From contig CAMCLK010000027.1 in NCBI GenBank assembly GCA_945875585.1, positions 1 through 64,000 of the forward strand: a DNA stretch of 64,000 nt, in the 5' to 3' direction. Positions within the stretch are counted from its first letter, which is position 1. Every line of letters starts with the position of its first letter. The DNA comes from Candidatus Kuenenia stuttgartensis (GTDB taxonomy: Bacteria; Planctomycetota; Planctomycetia; Gemmatales; Gemmataceae). A program made the translations under genes and the position numbers. The notes beneath the pieces are model-generated. The model was not told the DNA's origin and made no database searches. It worked only from the letters and a program-made list of their open reading frames with translations. Shown here one piece after another: positions 56,521 to 64,000 of this stretch.

Positions 56521-58365
56521 CTAAGTTTCTTTGGAATTCGTTTTGCCGCCAATAAGTGCCCTGAGTTTGCCTGCAAGCATCAGCAACGCGCCAGAGCTTG
56601 CACTGACCTGATGAGCACCCGCACTTGTTCCACGAGCAGCTTGGGCTACTCCAGCAATGTTCGAGGCAATATCAGCAGTTCCACGCGCGGCTTCGGTGAC
56701 ATTCCGTCCGATTTCCCGGGTTGTTGCCGATTGTTCCTCGACGGCAGAGGCGATGGCGGACTGAATGTCATTGATATGCTTGATGGTTGCCTGAACTTCG
56801 GAAATGGCACGTACTGCATTCGCCGTGTCTTGTTGGATGGCGTTGATCTTGCCGCTAATGTCTTCGGTGGCACGGGCCGTTTCTTTGGCAAGTTCTTTCA
56901 CTTCGTTGGCAACAACTGCAAAGCCTTTGCCAACTTCGCCCGCGCGCGCTGCCTCGATGGTGGCATTAAGTGCTAACAGGTTGGTTTGCTCCGCGATGGA
57001 GGTGATCAGCTTGACAACACCACCAATACGGGATCCGCTTTCGCCAAGGCTGCTAACAAGTCCACTGGTAGATTGCGCTAAGGTCACAGCATCGGCTGCC
57101 ACACGTGCTGCTTGATGAGCCTTGGAAGCAACCTCCCTGATGGTGGCATCCATTTCCTCTGCGGCAGCCGCCACAGAACGGACATTCGCGCTGACTTGCT
57201 CTGCTGCTGCTGAAACCACTTGTGCCTGCGAGGAGGTTTCTTCGGCGTTGCTGGTCAATTCTAGGCTTGTCTTGCGTTGATTTTCAGCAGCACTTGTCAG
57301 GCTTTTGGCGCCAGCGCTCATCGGATTGATGATGCTGAAACCAATCCAGATGACCAAGGCAATAGCTAATAATAAAGAGGCAGACATCAGCAAAATGCCC
57401 ATTTGTTTCTGTGAACGGAACGTGGAAATACGACGTTGGAGCAGCTTCTCCAATTGCGTGGAAACCGCCTGTTGGCATGTGCAGGTGCGATCGATGGCTT
57501 CGGAGAGCAGCGAACCGGCGGTCGGTGCCTCTGGAAGCAGCGATGCCGCCACTGCCTCTTCAACAATTGTCTTGAGTGCCCCTGTTGAGTTTTTCAAGTC
57601 GGACAAGCCTTCGAGTAAACCGTGAAATCGCTCATCTTCCGCGATTGTGGTTTCAATATCCTTTTCAGCGCGGCTCATGTCGTCTTCGCTAGCTCGGCGA
57701 GCCAGCAGGTTCATTTCAAGTTCATTCGATTCGGATTTTTCTTTCATGAGGACGCGGGCCTGCAAATCAGATAGCCTTTTTGCCAGCGTTGGCAACGCGC
57801 TCAAACTGGCATCCATCAGATAGTAACTATCGAGGTCCGGATCCAAAATTAGGTTGGAAGTGTCTCCCAGGTGAACAATCATCGACTGGATTGTTTCAAT
57901 CATCTTGACGTGCTTTAATTCTGATTCCTTCGCGTTGGTCTGGGATATTTCGCCCTTGATAATGTCCCATTCACGGCGTAGATTCGCAAAATTACTACCA
58001 TCCCGTTTGCGAAGGCGAAGGCCTTCCGGTGTGAATTCCAAAGCTTTTCCTGAACGAGCATCTTCACGTTCAAGGTTGTCAAGAGCCTTCTCGATATCTG
58101 AACGCAATCGGCGCGCTTGATCTTCATTGATGGCGCCCTTGTTCACAAGAGCCCTATGCGCCAGCAGTGGCCGAAGGACTTCCATTATCCTGTTCTGGTA
58201 GTTGTTACCAACGATTTCTTTTTCTGCAAAAACGATGTCTTTTTCCGCGGCATTTAGGTATATGGAGAATAGCACCCCAATGGGAATCAAGAAGCTTCCC
58301 GCGATCCAAAGCAGCCGCATGGCAATGCTTCGTCCCCAAAAAATGTCAAGAAAAAATGATATCAT
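56521..58365 (-). CDS. Methyl-accepting chemotaxis protein paralogue lacking HAMP
   Basis: 614 residues from ATG 58365 (GGAG 8 bases upstream; the longer frame overlaps cheW). The architecture matches the receptor at 54494: TM1, a helical sensor with [18 protein letters not shown]2 ([22 protein letters not shown]) and a signalling domain nearly identical to its neighbour's. The difference is directly after TM2: the chain goes from IGFSII straight to [10 protein letters not shown], so about 48 residues of HAMP are missing in frame. HAMP-less receptors are known, but the loss next to a HAMP-bearing twin is striking. No CheR-binding pentapeptide is present at the C-terminus (KTNSKET). Confidence 0.92.
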   Translation of the reverse strand: MISFFLDIFWGRSIAMRLLWIAGSFLIPIGVLFSIYLNAAEKDIVFAEKEIVGNNYQNRIMEVLRPLLAHRALVNKGAINEDQARRLRSDIEKALDNLEREDARSGKALEFTPEGLRLRKRDGSNFANLRREWDIIKGEISQTNAKESELKHVKMIETIQSMIVHLGDTSNLILDPDLDSYYLMDASLSALPTLAKRLSDLQARVLMKEKSESNELEMNLLARRASEDDMSRAEKDIETTIAEDERFHGLLEGLSDLKNSTGALKTIVEEAVAASLLPEAPTAGSLLSEAIDRTCTCQQAVSTQLEKLLQRRISTFRSQKQMGILLMSASLLLAIALVIWIGFSIINPMSAGAKSLTSAAENQRKTSLELTSNAEETSSQAQVVSAAAEQVSANVRSVAAAAEEMDATIREVASKAHQAARVAADAVTLAQSTSGLVSSLGESGSRIGGVVKLITSIAEQTNLLALNATIEAARAGEVGKGFAVVANEVKELAKETARATEDISGKINAIQQDTANAVRAISEVQATIKHINDIQSAIASAVEEQSATTREIGRNVTEAARGTADIASNIAGVAQAARGTSAGAHQVSASSGALLMLAGKLRALIGGKTNSKET

Positions 58366-58388
58366 CAGATGTTCTCCATCGGTGCGAC

Positions 58389-58832
58389 TTAGGTGTTTTC
58401 GCTGTCGCGTTGTCGAATCAGACGTTCGGGATCTAGTTCCAATAACAACTGGTTGCCCAAATCCCAAGCTGCCGCGCAGGCATCGCGCAGCGATAAATGC
58501 AGATTCTCAGGCGGGTTGGCTCGACGGTGGTTGTCGAGCGTCACAACGTCTTCAATGGAGTCGACTGGCAGGCTGATCAACTCTGTCCCGTGTCTCAGCA
58601 CCACATGAATGCCGCAATCATTTTCGGTTGATTGCAGACCAATACGCCATTTCAGATTGACTGCTGGCAATACCAGACCACGCAGATTGACAAGACCAAG
58701 CACAATGGGTGGAGCCAGCGGCACAGGGGTTATATGCTGTGATTTCACGACTTCCTGAACATCGGAAACCTTGAGTCCCAATAGAAGGCCATTCACGCGA
58801 AACGTGCAAATTCGACTGGTGGTTTCTGTCAT
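58389..58832 (-). CDS. cheW: Chemotaxis coupling protein CheW
   Basis: 147 residues from ATG 58832, whose ATGA overlaps the cheA stop. This start is preferred to one seven codons earlier inside cheA. It is a single CheW-like SH3 pair: [22 protein letters not shown], then [21 protein letters not shown] (the conserved NLRG), then [17 protein letters not shown]. CheW links receptors to CheA. A C-terminal tail of about 45 residues ([19 protein letters not shown]) extends past the usual end of the domain. It lies between cheA and the receptor genes. Confidence 0.92.
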   Translation of the reverse strand: MTETTSRICTFRVNGLLLGLKVSDVQEVVKSQHITPVPLAPPIVLGLVNLRGLVLPAVNLKWRIGLQSTENDCGIHVVLRHGTELISLPVDSIEDVVTLDNHRRANPPENLHLSLRDACAAAWDLGNQLLLELDPERLIRQRDSENT

Positions 58833-60964
58833 TGTGGCACCCCGGCAAGCCAAGTTTCCGGGACTACTATCTGCGTTACGGATCCGCGGATAATTGTTAT
58901 TCCGCCGGTTTCTTCCACAGATTCAATAACTGTGTCCACGATGCGCGCAACTACCAGTCCCTTGAGACCATGAGGTGTTTGGTGAACGACGACAGATACT
59001 GTTCCTGATGTCCATCGCTCGGCATCAAATGGGCATCCTGGGTGGCCCGAGGTGTCGTAGAGCGGAAGAATGCCACCCCGGTATTGGACAACAGGTGTGT
59101 CATCAGTGTGTTCCAGCCGGTTCACTGGAAATACTTCCAAACGATCCACAGACTCCAGTGGAATAGCCTGCATGCGATTGCGGGTTGTTTCCACCAGCAA
59201 CAATGGTCTGGTGTTTTTCGTTAATTCTGGTGTTTTGCTGTCATCCCTTATGGCTTGATTGCGTCGTCCCTGAAGTCCTGCGAGCCTGGCCACGCCTACC
59301 GGGTCGACAATCAGGGCAATGGCACCGTCCCCTAATAGGGTGATTCCCGAATACGCGGGGATTCCCTTGAGGAGTGAAGGTAATGGTTTGACGACAATTT
59401 CCTGAGAATCCAGAATCTTATTAACGCGGAGCGCAAATTGCCTGTTTTCCGCATGGACAACGACAACAGAAAATGCGTCCGTGTCCGATTCCTGCGAACA
59501 GGGGATCCCCATTGTTTTCGCCAGATCAATCAGGGGTAGAAGTTCCGATCTAAAACGGAGATAAACAGCGTCTCCAACATGTGTCAGAGCCCGAGTTCTC
59601 CGTTCTCCTTCCAGTCGCATCAGCTCGACAATGCCGGCCTGAGGCAAGGCAACCGCAGAATTGCCAGCCGATACAATCAGCGCCTTGATAATGGCCAGTG
59701 TGAGAGGCAATCGCAACCTTACTACCGCCCCGGTTCCAAGAGTACTTGAAAGGTCGATCGATCCACCAAGGCTTTCGATGCTGTTTTTGACAACATCCAT
59801 GCCTACGCCCCGACCGGAAATTTCGGTCACACGGTCCGCCGTGGAAAAACCGGGCATGAAAACATATTGCATGATTTGGCTGTCACTCAGTCTTGCCAGA
59901 TCATCAGAGGTTGCCAGTCTCTGCGACAAAACCTTGGCGCGTATACGGTCCGTGTCGATACCACGGCCATCATCGCTCATTTCAATGGTGACTTGGCCTG
60001 CTTCATGGCTGGCGCGCAGAACGATTTTGCCTTCAGCCGGTTTTCCAAGGCCCATGCGTATACTGGGTAGTTCAATACCGTGATCCACGCTATTTCTGGC
60101 CAAGTGAGTTAGCGGAGCTTTGATAGCTTCCAGAAGCGTCTTGTCCAGTTCGGTTTCACCACCTTCAAGGTCGAGTCGGCATTGCTTTCCTATCTGCCGC
60201 GATAGGTCCCTAACCATGCGTGGCAATTTAGACCATACGTTGGCGATGGGTTGCATGCGTGTCCGCATCACCACTTCTTGCAATTCGCTTGTAACCAAAT
60301 TCAATTGTCGAGTTGCTGCTTGATAACCAGCGTCTTCAATTTGATCTGAAGCCTGCATGATTCGATTGCGTGCCAGTACCAATTCGCTAGCCAGTGCCAT
60401 CAGGCGATCGATCACTTCCACCCCAATCCTGACCGTGGCTTCAGCCAGCATGCTCGCTCCAGCAGGAATGTCATCGTGCTTGATCGAGGTGCCTGAAGGC
60501 GGGTTGGGATGAATGTGCGCTATCTCAGCGGTAATCCTCATTGGAACAGTGCTTGGTGCTTTGACTGGTTCCGCTTGCTGTGAATAGGAACTTCGATTGG
60601 CGAGAATCTGGGAAACAGTCGCCGCGCCAGCGTTATCGGAACCGTCCGTCTCAATCAGTGCCAAGAGTTTTTTCAAACCATCAACGGCTTGAAGGAGCCA
60701 ATTGATGTGCGAGGTTCCAGCGGTAATTTCGCCAGAACGGATGCTGGCCAACAGTGATTCCGCAGCGTGGCTCAACTCTTCCAAATGGCGCAGTCCAAGA
60801 AAACCGCAGGCACCCTTTATACTGTGCAGCAGTCGGAAACAGCCACTTACGGCATCAGCGCGCGTGGCATCATTTTCCATGGAAAGCATCAATTGTTCGA
60901 TTTGACCGAGGCTTTCATGGCCCTCGATCAAAAATTCCCGCAATGTTTCGTCTAGTTCAGACAT
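58829..60964 (-). CDS. cheA: Chemotaxis histidine kinase CheA with two CheW-like domains
   Basis: 711 residues. The P1 (Hpt) domain has its phospho-His at about residue 47 (RLLHSIKGACGFLG). A linker of about 65 residues follows where a P2 domain would be; I see no P2 fold. P3 dimerisation helices are at about 180-245 (LASELVLARNRIMQ). The P4 ATPase domain has N-box THLARNSVDHGIEL (286-299), DDGRGID (331-337) and GRGVGMD (384-390). Two CheW-like domains end the chain: about 425-555 and 590-711. It autophosphorylates on His and passes phosphate to receivers. Loss of P2 and a second CheW domain are departures from E. coli CheA. cheW overlaps its stop. Confidence 0.94.
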   Translation of the reverse strand: MSELDETLREFLIEGHESLGQIEQLMLSMENDATRADAVSGCFRLLHSIKGACGFLGLRHLEELSHAAESLLASIRSGEITAGTSHINWLLQAVDGLKKLLALIETDGSDNAGAATVSQILANRSSYSQQAEPVKAPSTVPMRITAEIAHIHPNPPSGTSIKHDDIPAGASMLAEATVRIGVEVIDRLMALASELVLARNRIMQASDQIEDAGYQAATRQLNLVTSELQEVVMRTRMQPIANVWSKLPRMVRDLSRQIGKQCRLDLEGGETELDKTLLEAIKAPLTHLARNSVDHGIELPSIRMGLGKPAEGKIVLRASHEAGQVTIEMSDDGRGIDTDRIRAKVLSQRLATSDDLARLSDSQIMQYVFMPGFSTADRVTEISGRGVGMDVVKNSIESLGGSIDLSSTLGTGAVVRLRLPLTLAIIKALIVSAGNSAVALPQAGIVELMRLEGERRTRALTHVGDAVYLRFRSELLPLIDLAKTMGIPCSQESDTDAFSVVVVHAENRQFALRVNKILDSQEIVVKPLPSLLKGIPAYSGITLLGDGAIALIVDPVGVARLAGLQGRRNQAIRDDSKTPELTKNTRPLLLVETTRNRMQAIPLESVDRLEVFPVNRLEHTDDTPVVQYRGGILPLYDTSGHPGCPFDAERWTSGTVSVVVHQTPHGLKGLVVARIVDTVIESVEETGGITIIRGSVTQIVVPETWLAGVPQ

Positions 60965-61095
60965 GATTTCGTCAATTTATTGGCACGCATGCGTTGCTTC
61001 ACCGCAAGACATGGTAACATAGGCGTTCAGCCTAATTCAATCCTATTTTGCCCAGACTTCCGATTTTTCGCAAAGCCCCGTTTGAGTTCAGACGA

Positions 61096-63021
61096 TTATA
61101 TTCTTGCAAGTTTTCGAATAGCGGTTTGAACCTCGTCTGTCGGAGCGGACTTGGCGCAGATCACATCCACCCCGCTGTTCCGAGCGGATGCCAGTGTGCG
61201 TGGTTCTGTCTCACTGGTATTCATGAGGATTGGCGTTTTGGCATTGGTTGACGACCTTCTAGCGTGTGCCGATACAAGGTCGCCGGTAAGTCCGGGCATC
61301 TGGAAATCGGTGCAGATAAGGTCGAATGTTTGTTCATCCAAGTGTTTGGCTGCCTCGGTTCCATCGTTGGCCTCGATGATATTTTTGAATCCCAATTCAA
61401 TAAGGATGTTTTTGATGCGCCTGCGGGCGGAGGGGGAATCGTCTGCTAGCAGGACCGTTAGGGTATCAGCATTCCTGACAGTACTACTGCTGGTAGGCAC
61501 CATCTTCATGGCTGTAGATGTGATTTGTTCCTGGGTGAACGGTTTATGAAGCACTTCGACGAGGTTGAAACCAGCCACGGCGGACGCCCCGGAATCTTCC
61601 GCGGAAGATATCAGTAGAAACGGGATGTTCCGCGTTTTGACATCGGCACGCATGCTGCGTAGCAGATCAACACCTGTCCCATTCGGCAAATGGAATGATG
61701 AAACTACCAGAATGACGCGGGAATCTTCGAGCACTTCCTGAGCCATCATGGCATTGGTTGCCTTGGCAACCTTACCCATACCAGCCGATTCCAGTTGCTT
61801 GCCGATAACAGAAGCCTGAAAACGCGATGACTCCACGAGAAGAATCACAGGTTCGGTAGTGGTTGCAGCACCCACATAGGTTTCCGGTGAGGCATCCATG
61901 GCTGCCAGAGTTGATATCCCACCAGAAACAACCATGGTCGCTCCAGCACCATCATCGATGGGTGGCGCAGGCGGGGCTTTGGAAGCCTGAGGTACCAATT
62001 TCTCGAGGTCAACGACCACCTCGTCCATGGTCTGGTAACGCTCGGTGATTTTCTTGGCAACCATCTTTCGGAAGACTTTATCCAGTGCCGTGGGAGCGTC
62101 TGGACGAGCTTCACAGAGAGATGGAATAGGGGAATTCTGATGAGCCAAGATTTTCTGCATCTGAGTCTTGGCTGAATACACATTTTTTGCCGTCAAAAGA
62201 TACCACAAGGTGCATCCGAGGCTGTAAATGTCGGCACGGTGGTCGGCTGTTTTTGTGTCAACAGCCTGTTCCGGTGCCATGAATTCCAGCGTGCCAGCAA
62301 TGGTGTAGGCTTGGGTCAGATTTTCGGATTCTTCGCCATCTGTTCCTTCGTTGCCATCGGTAACGCGCACAAGCCCCAAGTCAGCGACCTTGATAACACC
62401 TTTGTTATCGCGGAGAAAATTGGCAGGTTTAATATCACGATGGACGAGACCACGGGAATGAACATAGGCCATGGCGCGCGCGGCCTGAAGGGTGCAATCG
62501 ATGGCTTCAGCCACAGGAAGCGGCCCACGTTTAGTAACCAGTCCGGCAAGATCGGTCCCGTCCACGAATTCCATGGCCAGAAAGTGGCCGAGAGGTCCTT
62601 CGTCGGCATCGTAAGCGGCAACCACGCCGGGGTGGCTGCATCGGGCGCTAGATTCTGCCTCACGTTGAAACCGCAAAACGCTATCAGCGGAACTCACCAG
62701 CTCCTTTTTCAAAACCTTTAGCGCCACTTCGCGTTTCATTCTTCGGTGCCGTGCTTTGTAGACGGCGCCCATGCCACCGGAGCCGAGTTTGTCGAGAACA
62801 ATATAATTGCCCATGACCAGTTCTGCCGCTCGCCCTTCGCGCGCTGCCTGTGCTTGAAAGGGTGTCAAATCACCGCTCTTGACGAGCAGATCTGCAATTT
62901 CAGCAGGGTTGAAAGGTGCCGCTGTGCCATCGATGGGGGCAAAAGCCTTTTCCAGATCGTGAACACCAATAATGTTCAGGGAAAGCAGGTCTTGAATGAT
63001 GGTCAGGTTAGGAATCTGCAT
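61096..63021 (-). CDS. Ser/Thr protein kinase fused to two response-regulator receiver domains
   Basis: 641 residues; AGGA lies 8 bases before the ATG. Residues 1-70 are the short N-terminal module common before planctomycetal kinases (SGDLTPFQAQAAREG). The kinase domain is at 73-343: GSGGMG loop, Lys102, HRDIKPAN at 194, DLG at 214, MAPEQ at 248; it looks active. There is no transmembrane helix, so it is cytoplasmic. Receiver 1 (392-505) is degenerate: VES instead of the acidic pair and Ser at the phospho-site (VVSSFHLPNG), though HKP is kept. Receiver 2 (522-640) is intact: LADDSPSARRRIKNIL, Asp572 in CTDFQMPGLTG, and Lys624. The gene heads the chemotaxis operon (131 bases before cheA), so receiver 2 is a likely CheA target. 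Confidence 0.93.
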   Translation of the reverse strand: MQIPNLTIIQDLLSLNIIGVHDLEKAFAPIDGTAAPFNPAEIADLLVKSGDLTPFQAQAAREGRAAELVMGNYIVLDKLGSGGMGAVYKARHRRMKREVALKVLKKELVSSADSVLRFQREAESSARCSHPGVVAAYDADEGPLGHFLAMEFVDGTDLAGLVTKRGPLPVAEAIDCTLQAARAMAYVHSRGLVHRDIKPANFLRDNKGVIKVADLGLVRVTDGNEGTDGEESENLTQAYTIAGTLEFMAPEQAVDTKTADHRADIYSLGCTLWYLLTAKNVYSAKTQMQKILAHQNSPIPSLCEARPDAPTALDKVFRKMVAKKITERYQTMDEVVVDLEKLVPQASKAPPAPPIDDGAGATMVVSGGISTLAAMDASPETYVGAATTTEPVILLVESSRFQASVIGKQLESAGMGKVAKATNAMMAQEVLEDSRVILVVSSFHLPNGTGVDLLRSMRADVKTRNIPFLLISSAEDSGASAVAGFNLVEVLHKPFTQEQITSTAMKMVPTSSSTVRNADTLTVLLADDSPSARRRIKNILIELGFKNIIEANDGTEAAKHLDEQTFDLICTDFQMPGLTGDLVSAHARRSSTNAKTPILMNTSETEPRTLASARNSGVDVICAKSAPTDEVQTAIRKLARI

Positions 63022-63049
63022 GATGTTATCCTGATGGAATTCTCGGCAA

Positions 63050-64000
63050 CTAAGCCAGAGAATCGAGCACTGATGAGTGTTTGTTCAGCTTCTCCGCGAA
63101 CTGGTCCGCTAATTGCCGCGCTGCGACATCGTAGGCATTATTATCGATCCAAGCTGAGCGTGGATCAAGGTACCGATCTTCGATCCCATCCACTTGAATA
63201 GGGTGCAGAAGGCCGAAAACCGGTTCTCGCTGCCATGATTCTGCATCCATGCTACCAGACAGAATACGGTCCACCAGCGATCGTGTCAGCGAAAGGGGCA
63301 TGCGTTTGCCGGAATTACTTCCAGCCGGGCCGCCCGACCAACCAGTGTTGATGAGCCAGACCGAGGTGGAATGCTTTTCGAGTTTTTCGGCAAGTAGGCG
63401 GGCATAGTCGCTCGACGGGCGTGGCAGGAACGGTGCGCCGAAGCCGCTAGAAAAGGTCGCTGTGATACCCATGACCCCCGCTTCTGTACCGCCTACTTTG
63501 GCGGTATAGCCCAATAGGAACTGTTCCAGCGCCTGACGTTTGTCAAGCTTGGCTACAGCCGGCAAAACACCGTAGGCATCGCAGGTGAGAAACAGGATAT
63601 TGGCAGGGTGCCCCGCGCAACCGCCCGCATGTAGATTGGAGACCCGTGACAGCGGGTAGGCAACGCGCGTGTTTTCCGTGTACGAAGTGGAATCGAAATC
63701 AGGAATGCGCGTGCGCTGGTCGAGTGGCACATTCTCAAGAACGGTTCCAAACCCGATACTGTCCCAAATAAGCGGTTCGTTTTGACGGGTGAGCTTTATG
63801 GTTTTGGCGTAACAGCCACCTTCAAAATTGAAGACGCCCTGTTCCGACCAGCCATGCTCATCGTCGCCAATGAGGAAACGCGCCGGGTCTGCCGATAGAG
63901 TGGTCTTGCCCGTGCCGGACAATCCGAAATAAAGGGCAACGTCTCCTGCCGCCCCAACAGTGGCCGAGCAGTGCATGGGCAACACGCCCAATCCGGGAAG
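63050..64000 (-). CDS. pckA: Phosphoenolpyruvate carboxykinase (ATP), C-terminal part
   Basis: The last 316 codons are in the window; the N-terminus lies beyond the right edge. The enzyme converts oxaloacetate and ATP to PEP, CO2 and ADP in gluconeogenesis. The family's MHCSATVGAAGDVALYFGLS opens the visible part. The P-loop GLSGTGKTTLSADP, the metal site IGDDEHGW, the NFEGGCYAK segment and the conserved NTGWSGGPAGSNSGKRM are all intact. Its stop lies 28 bases before the Ser/Thr-kinase start on the same strand, so read-through into the signalling operon is possible, although no terminator or promoter was seen between them. Confidence 0.95.
   Translation of the reverse strand, partial: LPGLGVLPMHCSATVGAAGDVALYFGLSGTGKTTLSADPARFLIGDDEHGWSEQGVFNFEGGCYAKTIKLTRQNEPLIWDSIGFGTVLENVPLDQRTRIPDFDSTSYTENTRVAYPLSRVSNLHAGGCAGHPANILFLTCDAYGVLPAVAKLDKRQALEQFLLGYTAKVGGTEAGVMGITATFSSGFGAPFLPRPSSDYARLLAEKLEKHSTSVWLINTGWSGGPAGSNSGKRMPLSLTRSLVDRILSGSMDAESWQREPVFGLLHPIQVDGIEDRYLDPRSAWIDNNAYDVAARQLADQFAEKLNKHSSVLDSLA

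Overview
The window reads as chromosome of a planctomycete, most likely of the Gemmata/Zavarzinella side of the phylum (inference from gene content; no rRNA is present). The signs are: three large Ser/Thr protein kinases with extra domains, a DUF1559 pseudopilin-like protein, a DUF1501 protein, a Cys-type sulfatase, a BBP7-type outer-membrane protein, PQQ-like propeller and HEAT/TPR proteins, and surface proteins that begin with the planctomycetal 'LExLEDRxxPA' N-terminal motif. I saw no tRNA, rRNA, CRISPR array, insertion sequence or phage gene.

Layout. 1-4870 (minus) is the N-terminal 1,623 codons of a giant modular surface protein that runs off the left edge. 5-13 kb holds a small LEDR-motif protein and two convergent receptor-like Ser/Thr kinases, one with a TPR-like C-terminus and one ending in a sulfatase-modifying-factor-like domain. 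13-24 kb holds a secreted zinc metalloprotease, a TPP enzyme with a Tat-like leader followed by a flavin oxidoreductase, a DUF1559/lipoprotein pair with promoter and terminator, a HEAT protein that looks leaderless, a DUF1501 protein and lspA. 24-27.8 kb (minus) is an ABC transporter, redoxin-like and EamA operon. Divergent from it, 28-33 kb (plus) is a tight four-gene cassette of two CrtI-family flavoenzymes, a PlsC-type acyltransferase and a membrane glycosyltransferase, which fits a C30 carotenoid glycosyl-ester pathway.

33-47 kb is mixed: sulfatase, P-loop ATPase, phosphohexomutase, TPR lipoprotein, a 204-residue protein made largely of ten identical 12-residue repeats and closed by a textbook terminator, a membrane-fused spermidine-synthase-like protein, an SdrD-repeat surface protein behind a BBP7 outer-membrane protein, a PQQ-propeller protein and a HEAT/TPR protein. 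47.5-53.5 kb (plus) holds an ECF sigma factor overlapping a probable anti-sigma partner, a YhaM-like HD nuclease, and glgB-glgA for glycogen.

53.5-63 kb (minus) is a chemotaxis-type operon: Ser/Thr kinase with two receiver domains, cheA, cheW, two methyl-accepting receptors and cheB. No cheY or cheR is seen. The intact receiver on the Ser/Thr kinase is the obvious candidate for the missing CheA output, which would join histidine-aspartate signalling to Ser/Thr phosphorylation; this is the most interesting arrangement in the window. The window ends inside pckA (ATP-dependent PEP carboxykinase).
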